Origin: Hirschia sp964352025
GTDB lineage: Bacteria; Pseudomonadota; Alphaproteobacteria; Caulobacterales; Hyphomonadaceae
Direction: 5' to 3'
DNA: 64,000 bases
NCBI GenBank assembly: GCA_964352025.1
Contig: CAYGPZ010000003.1
Location: 1 to 64,000, forward strand
Shown: positions 7,106-15,685 of the stretch, piece by piece
Numbering within the stretch: the first letter of the stretch is position 1
Layout of the letters: every line of letters starts with the position of its first letter
Position numbers and translations under genes: made by a program
Notes under the pieces: model-generated
What the model was told of the DNA's origin: nothing
What the model saw: only the letters and a program-made list of their open reading frames with translations
The model's database searches: none

Positions 7106-9835
7106 TTATACAGCACCCTTGGCACTTTTAGATACACTTACGTCGCCGTGGCAATGTTTGTATTTTTTACCTGATCCACATGGGCATGGCGAGTTTCGTG
7201 GCGTTCTTTCCCATGCGGCAGGCGTTTGATTTGTTGTATCTTCCGCCATCACATTTCGCCCTGTTTGAGGATCAATGTGAGTTTCAGTAACAGCTTTAGG
7301 TGGCTCCGGCGGTGTAATCTCAGTTGCTTGAGGTTGACCGTCTTCAGAAGCAACCTGCAAACGCATCAACATTGTTGTGACTGCACTGCGCATGTCGGTC
7401 AGTAGGGCTTCGAATAGAGAAAAAGCTTCTGACTTAAACTCATTAAGTGGGTCACGTTGAGCATATCCGCGAAGGTGGATAACCGAACGAAGTTGATCTA
7501 GGTGTGCTAAGTGCTCGCGCCAGCGTGTATCAACTTCTTGAAGCAATACCTGCTTTTCAATCCAGCGCATTCTCTCTTCGCCAACATTGATCGCTTTTTT
7601 AGCATATGCATCGTCACTAAACTCGATAAGTTTTTCAACGACTTCTTCAGTGGCAATACCTTCGGAGTCTGCCCATTCACGCACTGGTGCAGGTAGAGCG
7701 AGGTCTTCAAGCGTTGCTTTCTCTAAGCCATCAATATCCCATTGCTCGTGGAATGCTTTTTCAGGCATAAATGAATGCACCATGCCTTCAATCGTCTGGT
7801 GGCGCATTTCCTTGATGTCTTCAGTCACGGTTTTTGCGTGCATGAATTCGATGCGTTGCTCAAATATAGCTTTACGCTGATCGTTGGTCACATCATCGTA
7901 TTTAAGAAGGTTTTTACGTACTTCGAAATTGCGTTGTTCCACGCGGCGTTGAGATGTTTCTAGGGCTTTGTTCATCCAAGGGTGAACAATAGCTTCACCT
8001 TCTTCAATACCGAGGCGGCGCATGATTGAATCTAGGCGTTCGGCGGCAAAAATACGAAGAAGGTCATCTTCAAGACAGATAAAGAATTTAGAGCGTCCCG
8101 GGTCACCTTGACGACCTGTACGACCACGTAGCTGGTTATCAATACGGCGGCTTTCATGGCGTTCTGTTGCAAGGACATAAAGCCCGCCAGCGTCCAGCGC
8201 GTTTTGTTTTTTGACTTCTATGTCTGCTGTGATTTCTTCACGAAGCGTTGTGGCTTCTGGTTCTGTTAATTCACGGCCCAGTTTTTCAACTTTTTCAGCG
8301 GTTTCTTTCTCGATACGCATTTCGAGATTACCACCAAGCTGAATGTCGGTACCACGACCTGCCATGTTCGTCGCAACTGTAATTGCGCCCGGAACACCGG
8401 CCATCGCGACAATCTGAGCTTCTTGTTCGTGATGCAGAGCGTTTAGAACTTGGTGCTTAATGCCTTTTTGAGCAAGAAGAGTTGATAGAAGTTCTGATTT
8501 TTCAATTGATACTGTACCGACAAGAACAGGTTGCCCGCGTTTGGCGCAGTCTTCCAAGTCTTCGATAATCGCGTTGTATTTTTCTTTTGCTGTTCGGTAA
8601 ACAACATCGTCATCGTCAATACGCTGAATTGGTTTGTTCGTCGGAATTTCTAGAACGCCCAGCTTATAGATATCTGCAAATTCATCAGCTTCAGTTGAAG
8701 CTGTACCAGTCATGCCTGATAATTTGTTGTATAGACGGAAATAGTTTTGGAAAGTGATCGAAGCAAGAGTCTGATTTTCCGGTTGGATCTTAGCTTTTTC
8801 TTTGGCTTCAATAGCTTGGTGTAGTCCTTCTGAAAGTCTACGGCCCGGCATCATACGGCCTGTAAACTCGTCAATTAGGACGACTTCACCTTTTTGGACA
8901 ATATAGTCGATATCTCGTCTAAATAACTTGTGTGCACGAAGCGCTTGATTGGCGTGATGTACGACAGAAACATTGGTTGGTTCATACATAGAACCTTCTA
9001 AAAGCTCTGCATTTGTTAGCAATTCTTCTAGTTTTTCGTTTCCTTCTTCGGTGAAGACAACGGATTTTTGTTTTTCGTCGAGTTCAAAATCACCCTCTAC
9101 AATGTTTGGAATGATTGCATCCAGTTTTAGGTAGAGTTCAGAGCGGTCGTCTGTCGGGCCTGAAATGATAAGCGGAGTACGACTTTCATCAATAAGAATA
9201 GAGTCGACCTCATCCACGATACAGTAGCGGTGTCCGCGTTGAACCATATCTGCAAGTGAGTATTTCATATTATCGCGAAGATAATCGAAACCAAACTCGT
9301 TGTTCGTACCGTAGGTAATATCACAAGCGTATGCATCTCTGCGCTGGTTATCGTCCATACCATGGACAATTGTCCCCCAGGTCATTCCTAGGAAGTTATA
9401 AACCTGACCCATCCATTCAGCATCACGTTGGGCCAAATAGTCGTTCACAGTAATGACGTGTACGCCTTTGCCTTCTAGCGCGTTTAGGTAAGTTGGTGCT
9501 GTCGCTACAAGAGTTTTACCTTCACCAGTACGCATTTCCGCAATGTTGCCGGCGTGCATGACCATGCCGCCGATTAGTTGGGTGTCAAAGTGGCGAAGAC
9601 CAATCGACCGTTTTGCCGCTTCACGAACAGTCGCGAACGCTTCTGGGAGAATATCGTCTAGGGGAGCACCATTCGCGATCTTCTGTCGAAACTCTCCTGT
9701 GCGACTACGCAATGCGTCGTCAGACAATGCCTCTGTAACGGGCTCAAGCGCGTTGATTTGTTGTACGCGAGCACGAAAAGGCTTTAATTTACGGTCGTTG
9801 ACAGAACCAAAAATTTTCTGGGCGATCCCAAACAT
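7106..9835 (-). CDS. secA: preprotein translocase ATPase SecA
   Basis: SecA is the motor that threads unfolded precursors through SecYEG. The 909-residue protein is full length. It has the Walker A region MRTGEGKTL and the DEAD-type VDEVDSILIDESRTPL. The RGTDIQLGGN motif and the GRTGRQGDPG helicase motif follow. The C-terminal zinc tail CPCGSGKKYKHCHG binds SecB and lipids in the family. It is transcribed alone, divergent from the parvulin lipoprotein across a 371-base spacer that contains a conspicuous hairpin. That neighbouring periplasmic foldase plausibly helps SecA clients fold. Many secA genes are autoregulated, but I see no specific element that proves it here. Confidence 0.98.
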   Translation of the reverse strand: MFGIAQKIFGSVNDRKLKPFRARVQQINALEPVTEALSDDALRSRTGEFRQKIANGAPLDDILPEAFATVREAAKRSIGLRHFDTQLIGGMVMHAGNIAEMRTGEGKTLVATAPTYLNALEGKGVHVITVNDYLAQRDAEWMGQVYNFLGMTWGTIVHGMDDNQRRDAYACDITYGTNNEFGFDYLRDNMKYSLADMVQRGHRYCIVDEVDSILIDESRTPLIISGPTDDRSELYLKLDAIIPNIVEGDFELDEKQKSVVFTEEGNEKLEELLTNAELLEGSMYEPTNVSVVHHANQALRAHKLFRRDIDYIVQKGEVVLIDEFTGRMMPGRRLSEGLHQAIEAKEKAKIQPENQTLASITFQNYFRLYNKLSGMTGTASTEADEFADIYKLGVLEIPTNKPIQRIDDDDVVYRTAKEKYNAIIEDLEDCAKRGQPVLVGTVSIEKSELLSTLLAQKGIKHQVLNALHHEQEAQIVAMAGVPGAITVATNMAGRGTDIQLGGNLEMRIEKETAEKVEKLGRELTEPEATTLREEITADIEVKKQNALDAGGLYVLATERHESRRIDNQLRGRTGRQGDPGRSKFFICLEDDLLRIFAAERLDSIMRRLGIEEGEAIVHPWMNKALETSQRRVEQRNFEVRKNLLKYDDVTNDQRKAIFEQRIEFMHAKTVTEDIKEMRHQTIEGMVHSFMPEKAFHEQWDIDGLEKATLEDLALPAPVREWADSEGIATEEVVEKLIEFSDDAYAKKAINVGEERMRWIEKQVLLQEVDTRWREHLAHLDQLRSVIHLRGYAQRDPLNEFKSEAFSLFEALLTDMRSAVTTMLMRLQVASEDGQPQATEITPPEPPKAVTETHIDPQTGRNVMAEDTTNQTPAAWERTPRNSPCPCGSGKKYKHCHGDVSVSKSAKGAV

Positions 9836-10206
9836 AAATACACTACCGTTCGACTACCCAAAGCGGGCAAAAATAACTGATGAGTGATGTCACAAAAAAC
9901 AAGATTGTAACACCTATGATGTAATTCTTTCTGGATCGCTGAATCAGACATAATTAACTTTATTGTTCAGTTCTCCATTTGGGAGAGGTAAGCAGCGCCT
10001 TGGGGTGTGTCAATGCGGCGAGGCTGCTTAGGGGCTGCATTGCGCAGTAATGTGACCTTTTTTCACTGTATATGGTCATTTCTGACGAATATATCTCGAC
10101 TAACTCCCTTAGCATTCGTATTGAGGACAGCGAATTAGTTGTGGTGCTTTATTTATCACCAACGAAATTTGCTTAATCTTGACTGATCTGGAAGGAAAAC
10201 AGAATC
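9836..10206. other. 371-base secA/ppiC divergent spacer with a stable hairpin
   Basis: No convincing gene. The middle contains TAAGCAGCGCC (9989-9999), which pairs with GGC-gag-GCTGCTTA (10017-10030, 3-base bulge), giving 11 pairs. A weaker CTGC/GCGCAG hairpin follows, and then a T-run near 10068. Together this resembles a small transcribed structured RNA on the + strand, but no known RNA family is recognised. The rest should hold the two divergent promoters. Confidence 0.45.
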
Positions 10207-11175
10207 ATGTGTCTCAAGCGAAACAAGAAATCTGCAGATAACAATTTTCTGCGTGGGCTCGCGGTTTCAGCGGGAGCATTACTGTTTTTATCTGCCTGTG
10301 AAGATCAACAAGCGGTTCTCATTCAACCTGCTCCTCAACCCGGTGATGATGCTGTTATTGCTGCAACTATTGACGGTTACCCAATATATGTTTCTGACAT
10401 AGAATTAGAGGCTGAAGCGCAGGGCGTCTTGCTTCCGGGAAGAACGCTAGATTCCGAAACACCGGAATTCACACGCATTCTAAATTCTCTGATTGATGAT
10501 CGATTGCTTGCAAACGAAGCTGAGCGCCAGGGCTTACATAAAGATCCATATGTCGAACATCGGTTAAAAGTGATTCGTAACCGACTGTTGGGAAATCAAC
10601 TTCTTTCCCAAGGTGTGGATGAAGCGGCTATTCAAAGATATTACGAAACGTCTGTGAACTTGAAAGAGTTACAGCTGGGTGAAGAGTTTCGAGTGCGTCA
10701 AATCGTTTTGCCAACGATTGAAGCTGCTAACGCAATGATCAAGCAAATGACGGCAGAAACGGATTTTTCTGTTTTGGCGTCAAACCGCTCCATCGATGAA
10801 GCGACTCGGCTTGAAGGCGGGGATTTAGGGTTTATCAATCCAGAGACTGCACCATTGCCGCTTGCTAATGCGATTACAAATACAGCAATGGGTGGCGTAT
10901 CCAAACCGTTTGAAACCCGCAAAGGCTGGACAGTCATTAAAGTCGAAGAAAAACGGCCTGAGCCTTTACCGACTTTGCAAGAATTGCGTCCACAAATTTG
11001 GGACTTCCTCATTGCTACTGAATTAGAGCGATTACTCAAAAAGCTTCACAAGGATTCTGCGATTATTCGATCTTTTGACGAGGTTGAAGGGCCAATATCT
11101 GATGCTTTTAGTCAGGCAGAGGAATTGGACGAAGGCGGCAATTCAGTAACGACACCAAGTGACACGACCGAATAA
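10207..11175 (+). CDS. parvulin-type peptidyl-prolyl isomerase lipoprotein
   Basis: A 322-residue lipoprotein (LFLSAC, lipid-accepting Cys 31) with a SurA/PrsA-like helical N-terminal part (about 50-150). A parvulin rotamase domain (about 155-250) follows, containing FRVRQIVLPT, GGDLGFINPETAPLP and KPFETRKGWTVIKVEE. It should act in the periplasm as a proline isomerase/chaperone for secreted proteins. The ATG is preceded by GGAAGGAAAAC. argJ follows after 23 bases, so the two are probably co-transcribed, an order also seen in other alphaproteobacteria. The C-terminus is acidic and low complexity. The fold assignment is strong. Essential client proteins are unknown. Confidence 0.9.
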   Translation: MCLKRNKKSADNNFLRGLAVSAGALLFLSACEDQQAVLIQPAPQPGDDAVIAATIDGYPIYVSDIELEAEAQGVLLPGRTLDSETPEFTRILNSLIDDRLLANEAERQGLHKDPYVEHRLKVIRNRLLGNQLLSQGVDEAAIQRYYETSVNLKELQLGEEFRVRQIVLPTIEAANAMIKQMTAETDFSVLASNRSIDEATRLEGGDLGFINPETAPLPLANAITNTAMGGVSKPFETRKGWTVIKVEEKRPEPLPTLQELRPQIWDFLIATELERLLKKLHKDSAIIRSFDEVEGPISDAFSQAEELDEGGNSVTTPSDTTE

Positions 11176-11198
11176 TTTAAATTGAAAGAATACGATTA

Positions 11199-12440
11199 AT
11201 GGCTGGCTTGAATTTAAAGAAATCTCCGTTAGCACCTGAAGAGACACCGCAATTGCCAGACATTGCTGGTGTTCAGTTAGCAGTCGGTAGCAACGGTTTT
11301 TATGGCGACCGTAATGACGTATTCGTCGCTAGTTTTCCCGATGGAGCCTCCGCAGCAGGTGTATTTACACGATCGTCAACACGTTCAGCGGATGTTGATT
11401 GGTGCCGTCAAGCTTTGTCAGAGGGAAATGGTGTAGCTCATGCTTTGGTTGTAAATGCGGGGAATTCAAACGCATTCACTGGCCAAGCTGGTATTGCAAA
11501 AAATGAAGCGACGATTGCTGCAGTTCAATCTCAAAACCAGTCAGATGCAAATAATGTATTTATTGCTGCGACAGGCGTTATCGGCGAACCTTTGGAAGCT
11601 GAATTTATAGCAAATAAAGTAAAAGAGCTTTGGCCTAAATTGGGAAGTGCAAGCATCAATGATGCTGGCGTCGCGTTCATGACGACCGATACTTTTCCTA
11701 AGGCGTCCAGTGCGAGCGCTAATATCGCTGGCGATACCGTTCAAATAGCGGGTATTGCAAAAGGCTCTGGCATGATTATGCCGAACATGGCGACCATGTT
11801 GGGATATGTGTTTACCGATGCAAACCTCTCACCCGGTGTTTGCCAGCATTTGCTGTCGGAATACGTAGATATGACATTTAATTGCATTACTGTTGATGGC
11901 GATACTTCAACATCAGATACTGTGATGCTTTTTGCTACAAAAAAATCTGGACCTTACATTGATGATGTAAATGACGAAAGATTAGCGCCTTTTGCAGCCG
12001 AACTAAAAAAAGTGATGAAAGATCTCGCCGTTCAGATCGTGCAGGATGGGGAAGGCGCGACCAAGCTTATTGATATTACTGTCTCGGGCGCACAATCAGA
12101 TAATTCAGCCAAGATAATCGCGACAAGCATTGCGAACTCCCCATTGGTAAAAACTGCGCTCGCTGCATCAGATGCAAATTGGGGCAGAATTGTAATGGCT
12201 GTTGGGAAAACCGATGAGCCGATTGAACGCGATGCGTTAAGTATTTCGTTTGGGAACGTACAAGTTGCAAAAAATGGAATGCGTGCTCCAGATTATTCCG
12301 AAGAGGCGGCAAGTTTAGTCTGCCAGTCCCCTGAAATCAGCATCTCTGTAGACGTTGGTGTTGGGCAGGGTGTTGCTCAAGTTTGGACGTGTGACCTTAC
12401 ACATGGTTACGTGGATATTAATGGAGCCTATCGAACTTAA
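11199..12440 (+). CDS. argJ: bifunctional glutamate N-acetyltransferase/amino-acid acetyltransferase ArgJ
   Basis: ArgJ recycles the acetyl group from N-acetylornithine to glutamate in arginine synthesis. In bifunctional forms it also uses acetyl-CoA. The 413-residue precursor has the self-cleavage motif MATMLGY. The nucleophile Thr is residue 199, which would become the N-terminus of the beta chain. KGSGMIMPNMATML and the C-terminal VDINGAYRT are family hallmarks. It sits between the parvulin lipoprotein and mutT. Supplying ornithine links it loosely to the ornithine decarboxylase elsewhere in the window. Whether it is mono- or bifunctional cannot be read from sequence alone. Confidence 0.96.
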   Translation: MAGLNLKKSPLAPEETPQLPDIAGVQLAVGSNGFYGDRNDVFVASFPDGASAAGVFTRSSTRSADVDWCRQALSEGNGVAHALVVNAGNSNAFTGQAGIAKNEATIAAVQSQNQSDANNVFIAATGVIGEPLEAEFIANKVKELWPKLGSASINDAGVAFMTTDTFPKASSASANIAGDTVQIAGIAKGSGMIMPNMATMLGYVFTDANLSPGVCQHLLSEYVDMTFNCITVDGDTSTSDTVMLFATKKSGPYIDDVNDERLAPFAAELKKVMKDLAVQIVQDGEGATKLIDITVSGAQSDNSAKIIATSIANSPLVKTALAASDANWGRIVMAVGKTDEPIERDALSISFGNVQVAKNGMRAPDYSEEAASLVCQSPEISISVDVGVGQGVAQVWTCDLTHGYVDINGAYRT

Positions 12441-12482
12441 GTTCCAATCCTAATATGATCTTGAAAGAAGTGTATTAAACAG

Positions 12483-12917
12483 ATGTCAGTGTTAAAGCTT
12501 GTGCTGGTTTCTGCTGTTGCTCTCGTAAGAGAAAATGGTGATTTATTGCTGGCGCAGCGACCGGAAGGAAAAAATCTAGCAGGGCTTTGGGAATTTCCCG
12601 GCGGCAAGGTTGAAAAGGGTGAAAGCCCGGAAGCAGCTCTTGTTCGGGAATTGAAAGAAGAACTGGGTATAGATGTAAAAGAGCAGGACCTTAAAGCCTT
12701 CACTTTTGCATCTCATGCATACAAAGATTTTCACCTTCTAATGCCGGTATTCCTTTGTCAGACATGGCAGGGAAAACCAGAAGGATGCGAAGGCCAACAA
12801 GTGGCTTGGGTATCTGTAGATAAATTAGATGATTACCCAACGCCGCCTGCGGATGTTGAACTTATGGAAGAGTTTAGACGATGGATTGGAGACAGATCAT
12901 GCGGGGAGAAAAAATAA
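12483..12917 (+). CDS. mutT: 8-oxo-dGTP diphosphatase MutT (Nudix)
   Basis: MutT hydrolyses 8-oxo-dGTP, sanitising the nucleotide pool. The 144-residue protein has a full Nudix box (GGKVEKGESPEAALVREL followed by KEELGI) preceded by GLWEFPGGK, the arrangement typical of MutT rather than generic Nudix enzymes. QRPEGKNLAGLW is another MutT signature. It lies downstream of argJ, as in many alphaproteobacteria. Its end overlaps the start of a small Flp-type pilin gene by 19 bases. A related Nudix substrate is possible but less likely. Confidence 0.9.
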   Translation: MSVLKLVLVSAVALVRENGDLLLAQRPEGKNLAGLWEFPGGKVEKGESPEAALVRELKEELGIDVKEQDLKAFTFASHAYKDFHLLMPVFLCQTWQGKPEGCEGQQVAWVSVDKLDDYPTPPADVELMEEFRRWIGDRSCGEKK

Positions 12918-13102
12918 AGTCGATTCTAATTCGCTTTTCGCGAGATCAATCTGGCGCAACAGCCATTGAATATGGCTTGATTGCTGCTTTCATCTTCGTA
13001 GCAATTGTAACCGGTGTTCAAGCCGTTGGAAGTGGAACAGCGGACAACATTGATAATCTGGTCACTGAATGGGAAGCGGCAGAGGCAGAACAAGCATCCT
13101 AA
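12899..13102 (+). CDS. orphan Flp/Fap-type pilin
   Basis: A 67-residue protein with the class III prepilin pattern. A short basic leader (MRGEKIKSILIRFSRDQSG) precedes ATAIEYGLIAAFIFVAIV, where cleavage after Gly and the Glu five residues into the mature protein are expected. The mature tail is longer and more acidic than in classic Flp (EWEAAEAEQAS). The ATG at 12899 overlaps the mutT end by 19 bases, and an in-frame ATG at 12881 would add six residues. It lies about 47 kb from the cpa/tad locus, where the main flp gene is. It may be a minor pilin or an alternative subunit processed by CpaA. Confidence 0.82.
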   Translation: MRGEKIKSILIRFSRDQSGATAIEYGLIAAFIFVAIVTGVQAVGSGTADNIDNLVTEWEAAEAEQAS

Positions 13103-13112
13103 AGTCGCGAAC

Positions 13113-14066
13113 TTAGTCACTTTTTTCTGATGAAATTTTGTTCAATGCTTCAGTTAAACTAGCTTTCGCTGAACCACGTTTTAATGGCGATGGCTGATCG
13201 GGTCCTGGTGACCATCCAGAAGCCGTGACAACTTCAAACGTTGCTAGAAATTTACCATCCGTATCCGAAAATTTCTCCGAATAAATTTCGATTGCTCTAA
13301 AAAATATACTTTTTGTGAGATTGGGTTGTTGTTCGGCATTCACTGGTGAAGCAGCTTCTCCCATGCCGCGTAAATCTTGAAATAGAGAAATCGGATTTGA
13401 ATATCTCACTGTAACAGTTTCAGTGTCTGCGACTGGCATGACAAATCCGGCGCGTTGCAACAATGATGATATGTCCTGAACATCAGCGAATGGTGATACG
13501 CGCATTGCAGCGCCGCCGCGAATTTCGGTTTCTGCTTCGATTAGACAGGTTCTCAATTCATTAAGTGTGCGACCACCCAAAAGTTGGCCAATGAATAAGC
13601 CATCTGGAATTAGAGCATTTCGGATCTGTACGAGTGTACCGGGTAGGTCGTTTACCCAGTGCAATGACAGGCAGGATAACACAGCATCAAAGCTATTGGG
13701 TTTGAATGGCAAAACCTCTTCATCCGCTACAAGTGAGGTGTGGCCTGATTGTTTTGCGAACTTAATAGAGAGGTCTGAACCGATGACGTGGCCGACCCGT
13801 TTCGAGATATCTGCGCGTTTGGAAATTTCATTGAAGACTTCACCGCTATGACACCCAAGGTCCAATAAAGAAGGAAACGGCCGAGGAATAACTTCGAGAC
13901 GGTCAGCCAAGTCTTCAGCAAATCGTTGTTTTAAAAAAGAAAATGAACTAAAGTTATCTGCAGCACGGTTTCTGTGTTTTTTGACTGATTTCCGGTCAAA
14001 CACAGACGGTGCGCCAGAATTTGGGCTTGCTGTTGGGGGGCGGGATATATCTGATGAAGCGCTCAT
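13113..14066 (-). CDS. class I SAM-dependent methyltransferase (BioC/NDUFAF5-like)
   Basis: A 317-residue methyltransferase with motif I LLDLGCHSGEVF, then VIGSDLS and DAVLSCLSLHWVNDLP, the last resembling the BioC/NDUFAF5 family post-motif region. NDUFAF5-type proteins modify an arginine in a respiratory complex I subunit, while BioC methylates malonyl-ACP. Alphaproteobacterial members near comF are usually annotated only as methyltransferases. No biotin genes are adjacent, so I favour the NDUFAF5-like reading with moderate confidence. The start codon overlaps the divergent comF start by 13 bases, so the two genes must share a promoter region that lies inside each other's coding sequence, or start further downstream. 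Confidence 0.82.
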   Translation of the reverse strand: MSASSDISRPPTASPNSGAPSVFDRKSVKKHRNRAADNFSSFSFLKQRFAEDLADRLEVIPRPFPSLLDLGCHSGEVFNEISKRADISKRVGHVIGSDLSIKFAKQSGHTSLVADEEVLPFKPNSFDAVLSCLSLHWVNDLPGTLVQIRNALIPDGLFIGQLLGGRTLNELRTCLIEAETEIRGGAAMRVSPFADVQDISSLLQRAGFVMPVADTETVTVRYSNPISLFQDLRGMGEAASPVNAEQQPNLTKSIFFRAIEIYSEKFSDTDGKFLATFEVVTASGWSPGPDQPSPLKRGSAKASLTEALNKISSEKSD

Positions 14067-14857
14067 GGCGTCAATATGCTTTTTTCTCTGCGCTAAGCAA
14101 TCGCTGTTTTAAGCTAATTGGACAAATAGATAATCTCATTTGGCCGCCTCGCTCCATGGTAAGTGGTGACCAGATTGCTGGGCCGGGCCTGATCGAACCT
14201 GAAAATTGGATCAAATTAGTTTTTCTGGACATGCCTAAATGTCATATTTGTGGAATGCCATTTGATATTATTCACGATGTCCAGAATGCTTATGATTTAG
14301 CTGAATGCGCCGCGTGCATTGCACGTCGTCCTGCTTATGACCGTGCAAGAGCCGTCTTTAAATATGACGATGTGAGCCGGCAGATCGTATTCAGGCTGAA
14401 AAATAGTGGCGACCGAACTGGCTTAAAACAAATGGGACGATGGTTTGGGCAAATATCTCAGGATTTGATTGACGATGCCGATATTATTATGGCGGTTCCT
14501 TTACATACCGCGCGGTTGCGCAGCCGTGGGTATAATCAATCTTTATGGCTAGCGTCGTCGATTGCTAAAATGTATGGGAAAAAATTATCTTACCACATGC
14601 TCAAACGTCGAAGAAATACGCCGTCTCAGGCTGGTAAGAGCGTTTCCGGACGGTTTAAAAATGTGAAAGGTGCCTTTTACGTTCCCGATAGGCATAGAAA
14701 AACGTTGAAAGGAAAACGCGTACTACTGGTCGATGATGTCTTTACGACGGGAGCGACAGTTGAAGCCTGTGCAAAGGTTTTAATGCGTTCAGGTGTGGCC
14801 GCTGTTGATGTGATTACACTCACACGCGTTGTAACTTCAGTAGATCCCACTATATGA
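14054..14857 (+). CDS. comF: ComF family phosphoribosyltransferase-like protein
   Basis: A ComF-family protein of 267 residues with the PRPP-binding motif VLLVDDVFTTGAT (Asp 227-Asp 228). ComF is needed for DNA uptake in naturally competent bacteria and is otherwise of uncertain function. ComF normally has two N-terminal zinc fingers. The first is destroyed here: the PPRC-xx-CG and LCxxCW positions read PPRSMVSGD and LIEPENW. The second (KCHICGMPFD then ECAACIARR) is intact. I start at the ATG at 14054 because the WPPR region upstream of Met 35 is conserved. A later start at 14156 would lose it. It is divergent from the methyltransferase and followed by grxC after 33 bases. Confidence 0.85.
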   Translation: MKRSWRQYAFFSALSNRCFKLIGQIDNLIWPPRSMVSGDQIAGPGLIEPENWIKLVFLDMPKCHICGMPFDIIHDVQNAYDLAECAACIARRPAYDRARAVFKYDDVSRQIVFRLKNSGDRTGLKQMGRWFGQISQDLIDDADIIMAVPLHTARLRSRGYNQSLWLASSIAKMYGKKLSYHMLKRRRNTPSQAGKSVSGRFKNVKGAFYVPDRHRKTLKGKRVLLVDDVFTTGATVEACAKVLMRSGVAAVDVITLTRVVTSVDPTI

Positions 14858-14890
14858 CTTGTTTGCTGTCTGAAGGCCTAGGAGAAGTTT

Positions 14891-15145
14891 ATGTCTAAAG
14901 TTACAATCTATACGCGCGCTTTTTGTCCATATTGTACGCGAGCACTTTCACTTCTAAAGCAAAAAGGAGTTGATTTTGAAGAGATTGATGCTGGAGCCGA
15001 TGCTGCTAAAAAACAGGAAATGATACAACGCTCTAATGGTGGTACGACATTTCCTCAGATCTTTATTGGTAAAGAACATATTGGTGGGTGTGATGAAATG
15101 ATGTCGTTAGAACGCCAGGGCGCGCTGGATGTAATGCTGGGATAA
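14891..15145 (+). CDS. grxC: glutaredoxin 3-type protein GrxC
   Basis: An 84-residue glutaredoxin with the dithiol active site CPYC at residues 12-15, followed by TRALSLLKQKGVDFEEID. The TFPQIFIG cis-Pro loop and GGCDEMM glutathione-binding motif complete the fold. It reduces disulfides with glutathione in the cytoplasm and can donate electrons to class I ribonucleotide reductase, whose genes nrdA and nrdB are also in the window. The gene has a GGAG-like site before its ATG and follows comF. The length matches the family. The comF-grxC-DUF1178 order is common in alphaproteobacteria, although a nitrilase-type gene usually lies between the last two. Confidence 0.95.
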   Translation: MSKVTIYTRAFCPYCTRALSLLKQKGVDFEEIDAGADAAKKQEMIQRSNGGTTFPQIFIGKEHIGGCDEMMSLERQGALDVMLG

Positions 15146-15171
15146 ATTGATTGGGGGAGTAGTTTGCGAAA

Positions 15172-15196
15172 CTTGAAGAGTAAGCTACTCTTCAAG
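15172..15196 (+). promoter_or_regulatory. perfect 11-bp hairpin between grxC and the DUF1178 gene
   Basis: CTTGAAGAGTA (15172-15182), loop AGC, TACTCTTCAAG (15186-15196). Perfect pairing, no T-run after it, 21 bases before the next ATG. Likely an mRNA stability or processing element. Confidence 0.6.
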
Positions 15197-15217
15197 AATA
15201 AGTGAATAGGCCTATCA

Positions 15218-15685
15218 ATGATTAAATACGCTCTTTGTTGTCCCGGAGATCATGAGTTTGAAGCATGGTTTCCATCTTCAGATGCTTATGATGAGCAGGT
15301 AGAGCGTGGGCTTGTGGAATGTCCTGTTTGTGGTTCCAAGCAAATCAAGAAACAGATAATGGCTCCGTCTATTCGGGATTCTGGTGCCAAGTCTGGCAAA
15401 ATAAAAATGCCAAAATCGGATTCTTTGCCTACTCCTGAAGAGATTGAAAAAGTCGCCTCAAAGGTACGCGAACACATTGGCAAAACACATGATTATGTCG
15501 GTGATAAATTTGCCGATGAAGCGCGAGCAATGCATTATGGTGATCAAGAAAAACGTGCTGTTTGGGGTGAAGCAACGCCTGATGAAGCCAAGACCTTAGC
15601 TGAAGAAGGTGTCACGGCTGTGCCATTGCCAGAGCCATTTGTGCCACCAACACCAGCGCCTAAAGACACAAAAAAACTGAACTAG
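15218..15685 (+). CDS. DUF1178 family protein
   Basis: A 155-residue member of the DUF1178 family, found mainly in alphaproteobacteria and beta relatives. The N-terminus (MIKYALCCPGDHEFEAWFPSS) and CPVCGSKQIKKQIMAPSI form a probable four-Cys metal site resembling a rubredoxin/zinc-ribbon fold. The C-terminal half (VAVPLPEPF-like ending) is family-typical. No function is established. It is on + with grxC upstream, and its stop overlaps the convergent YaiI gene by 4 bases (CTAG read on both strands). Confidence 0.85.
   Translation: MIKYALCCPGDHEFEAWFPSSDAYDEQVERGLVECPVCGSKQIKKQIMAPSIRDSGAKSGKIKMPKSDSLPTPEEIEKVASKVREHIGKTHDYVGDKFADEARAMHYGDQEKRAVWGEATPDEAKTLAEEGVTAVPLPEPFVPPTPAPKDTKKLN

Noticed and set aside
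9980..10040. SRP RNA-like sequence (AGGTAAGCAG)
   Set aside because: The diagnostic GGAAGG-AGCAG loop and long pairing are absent.
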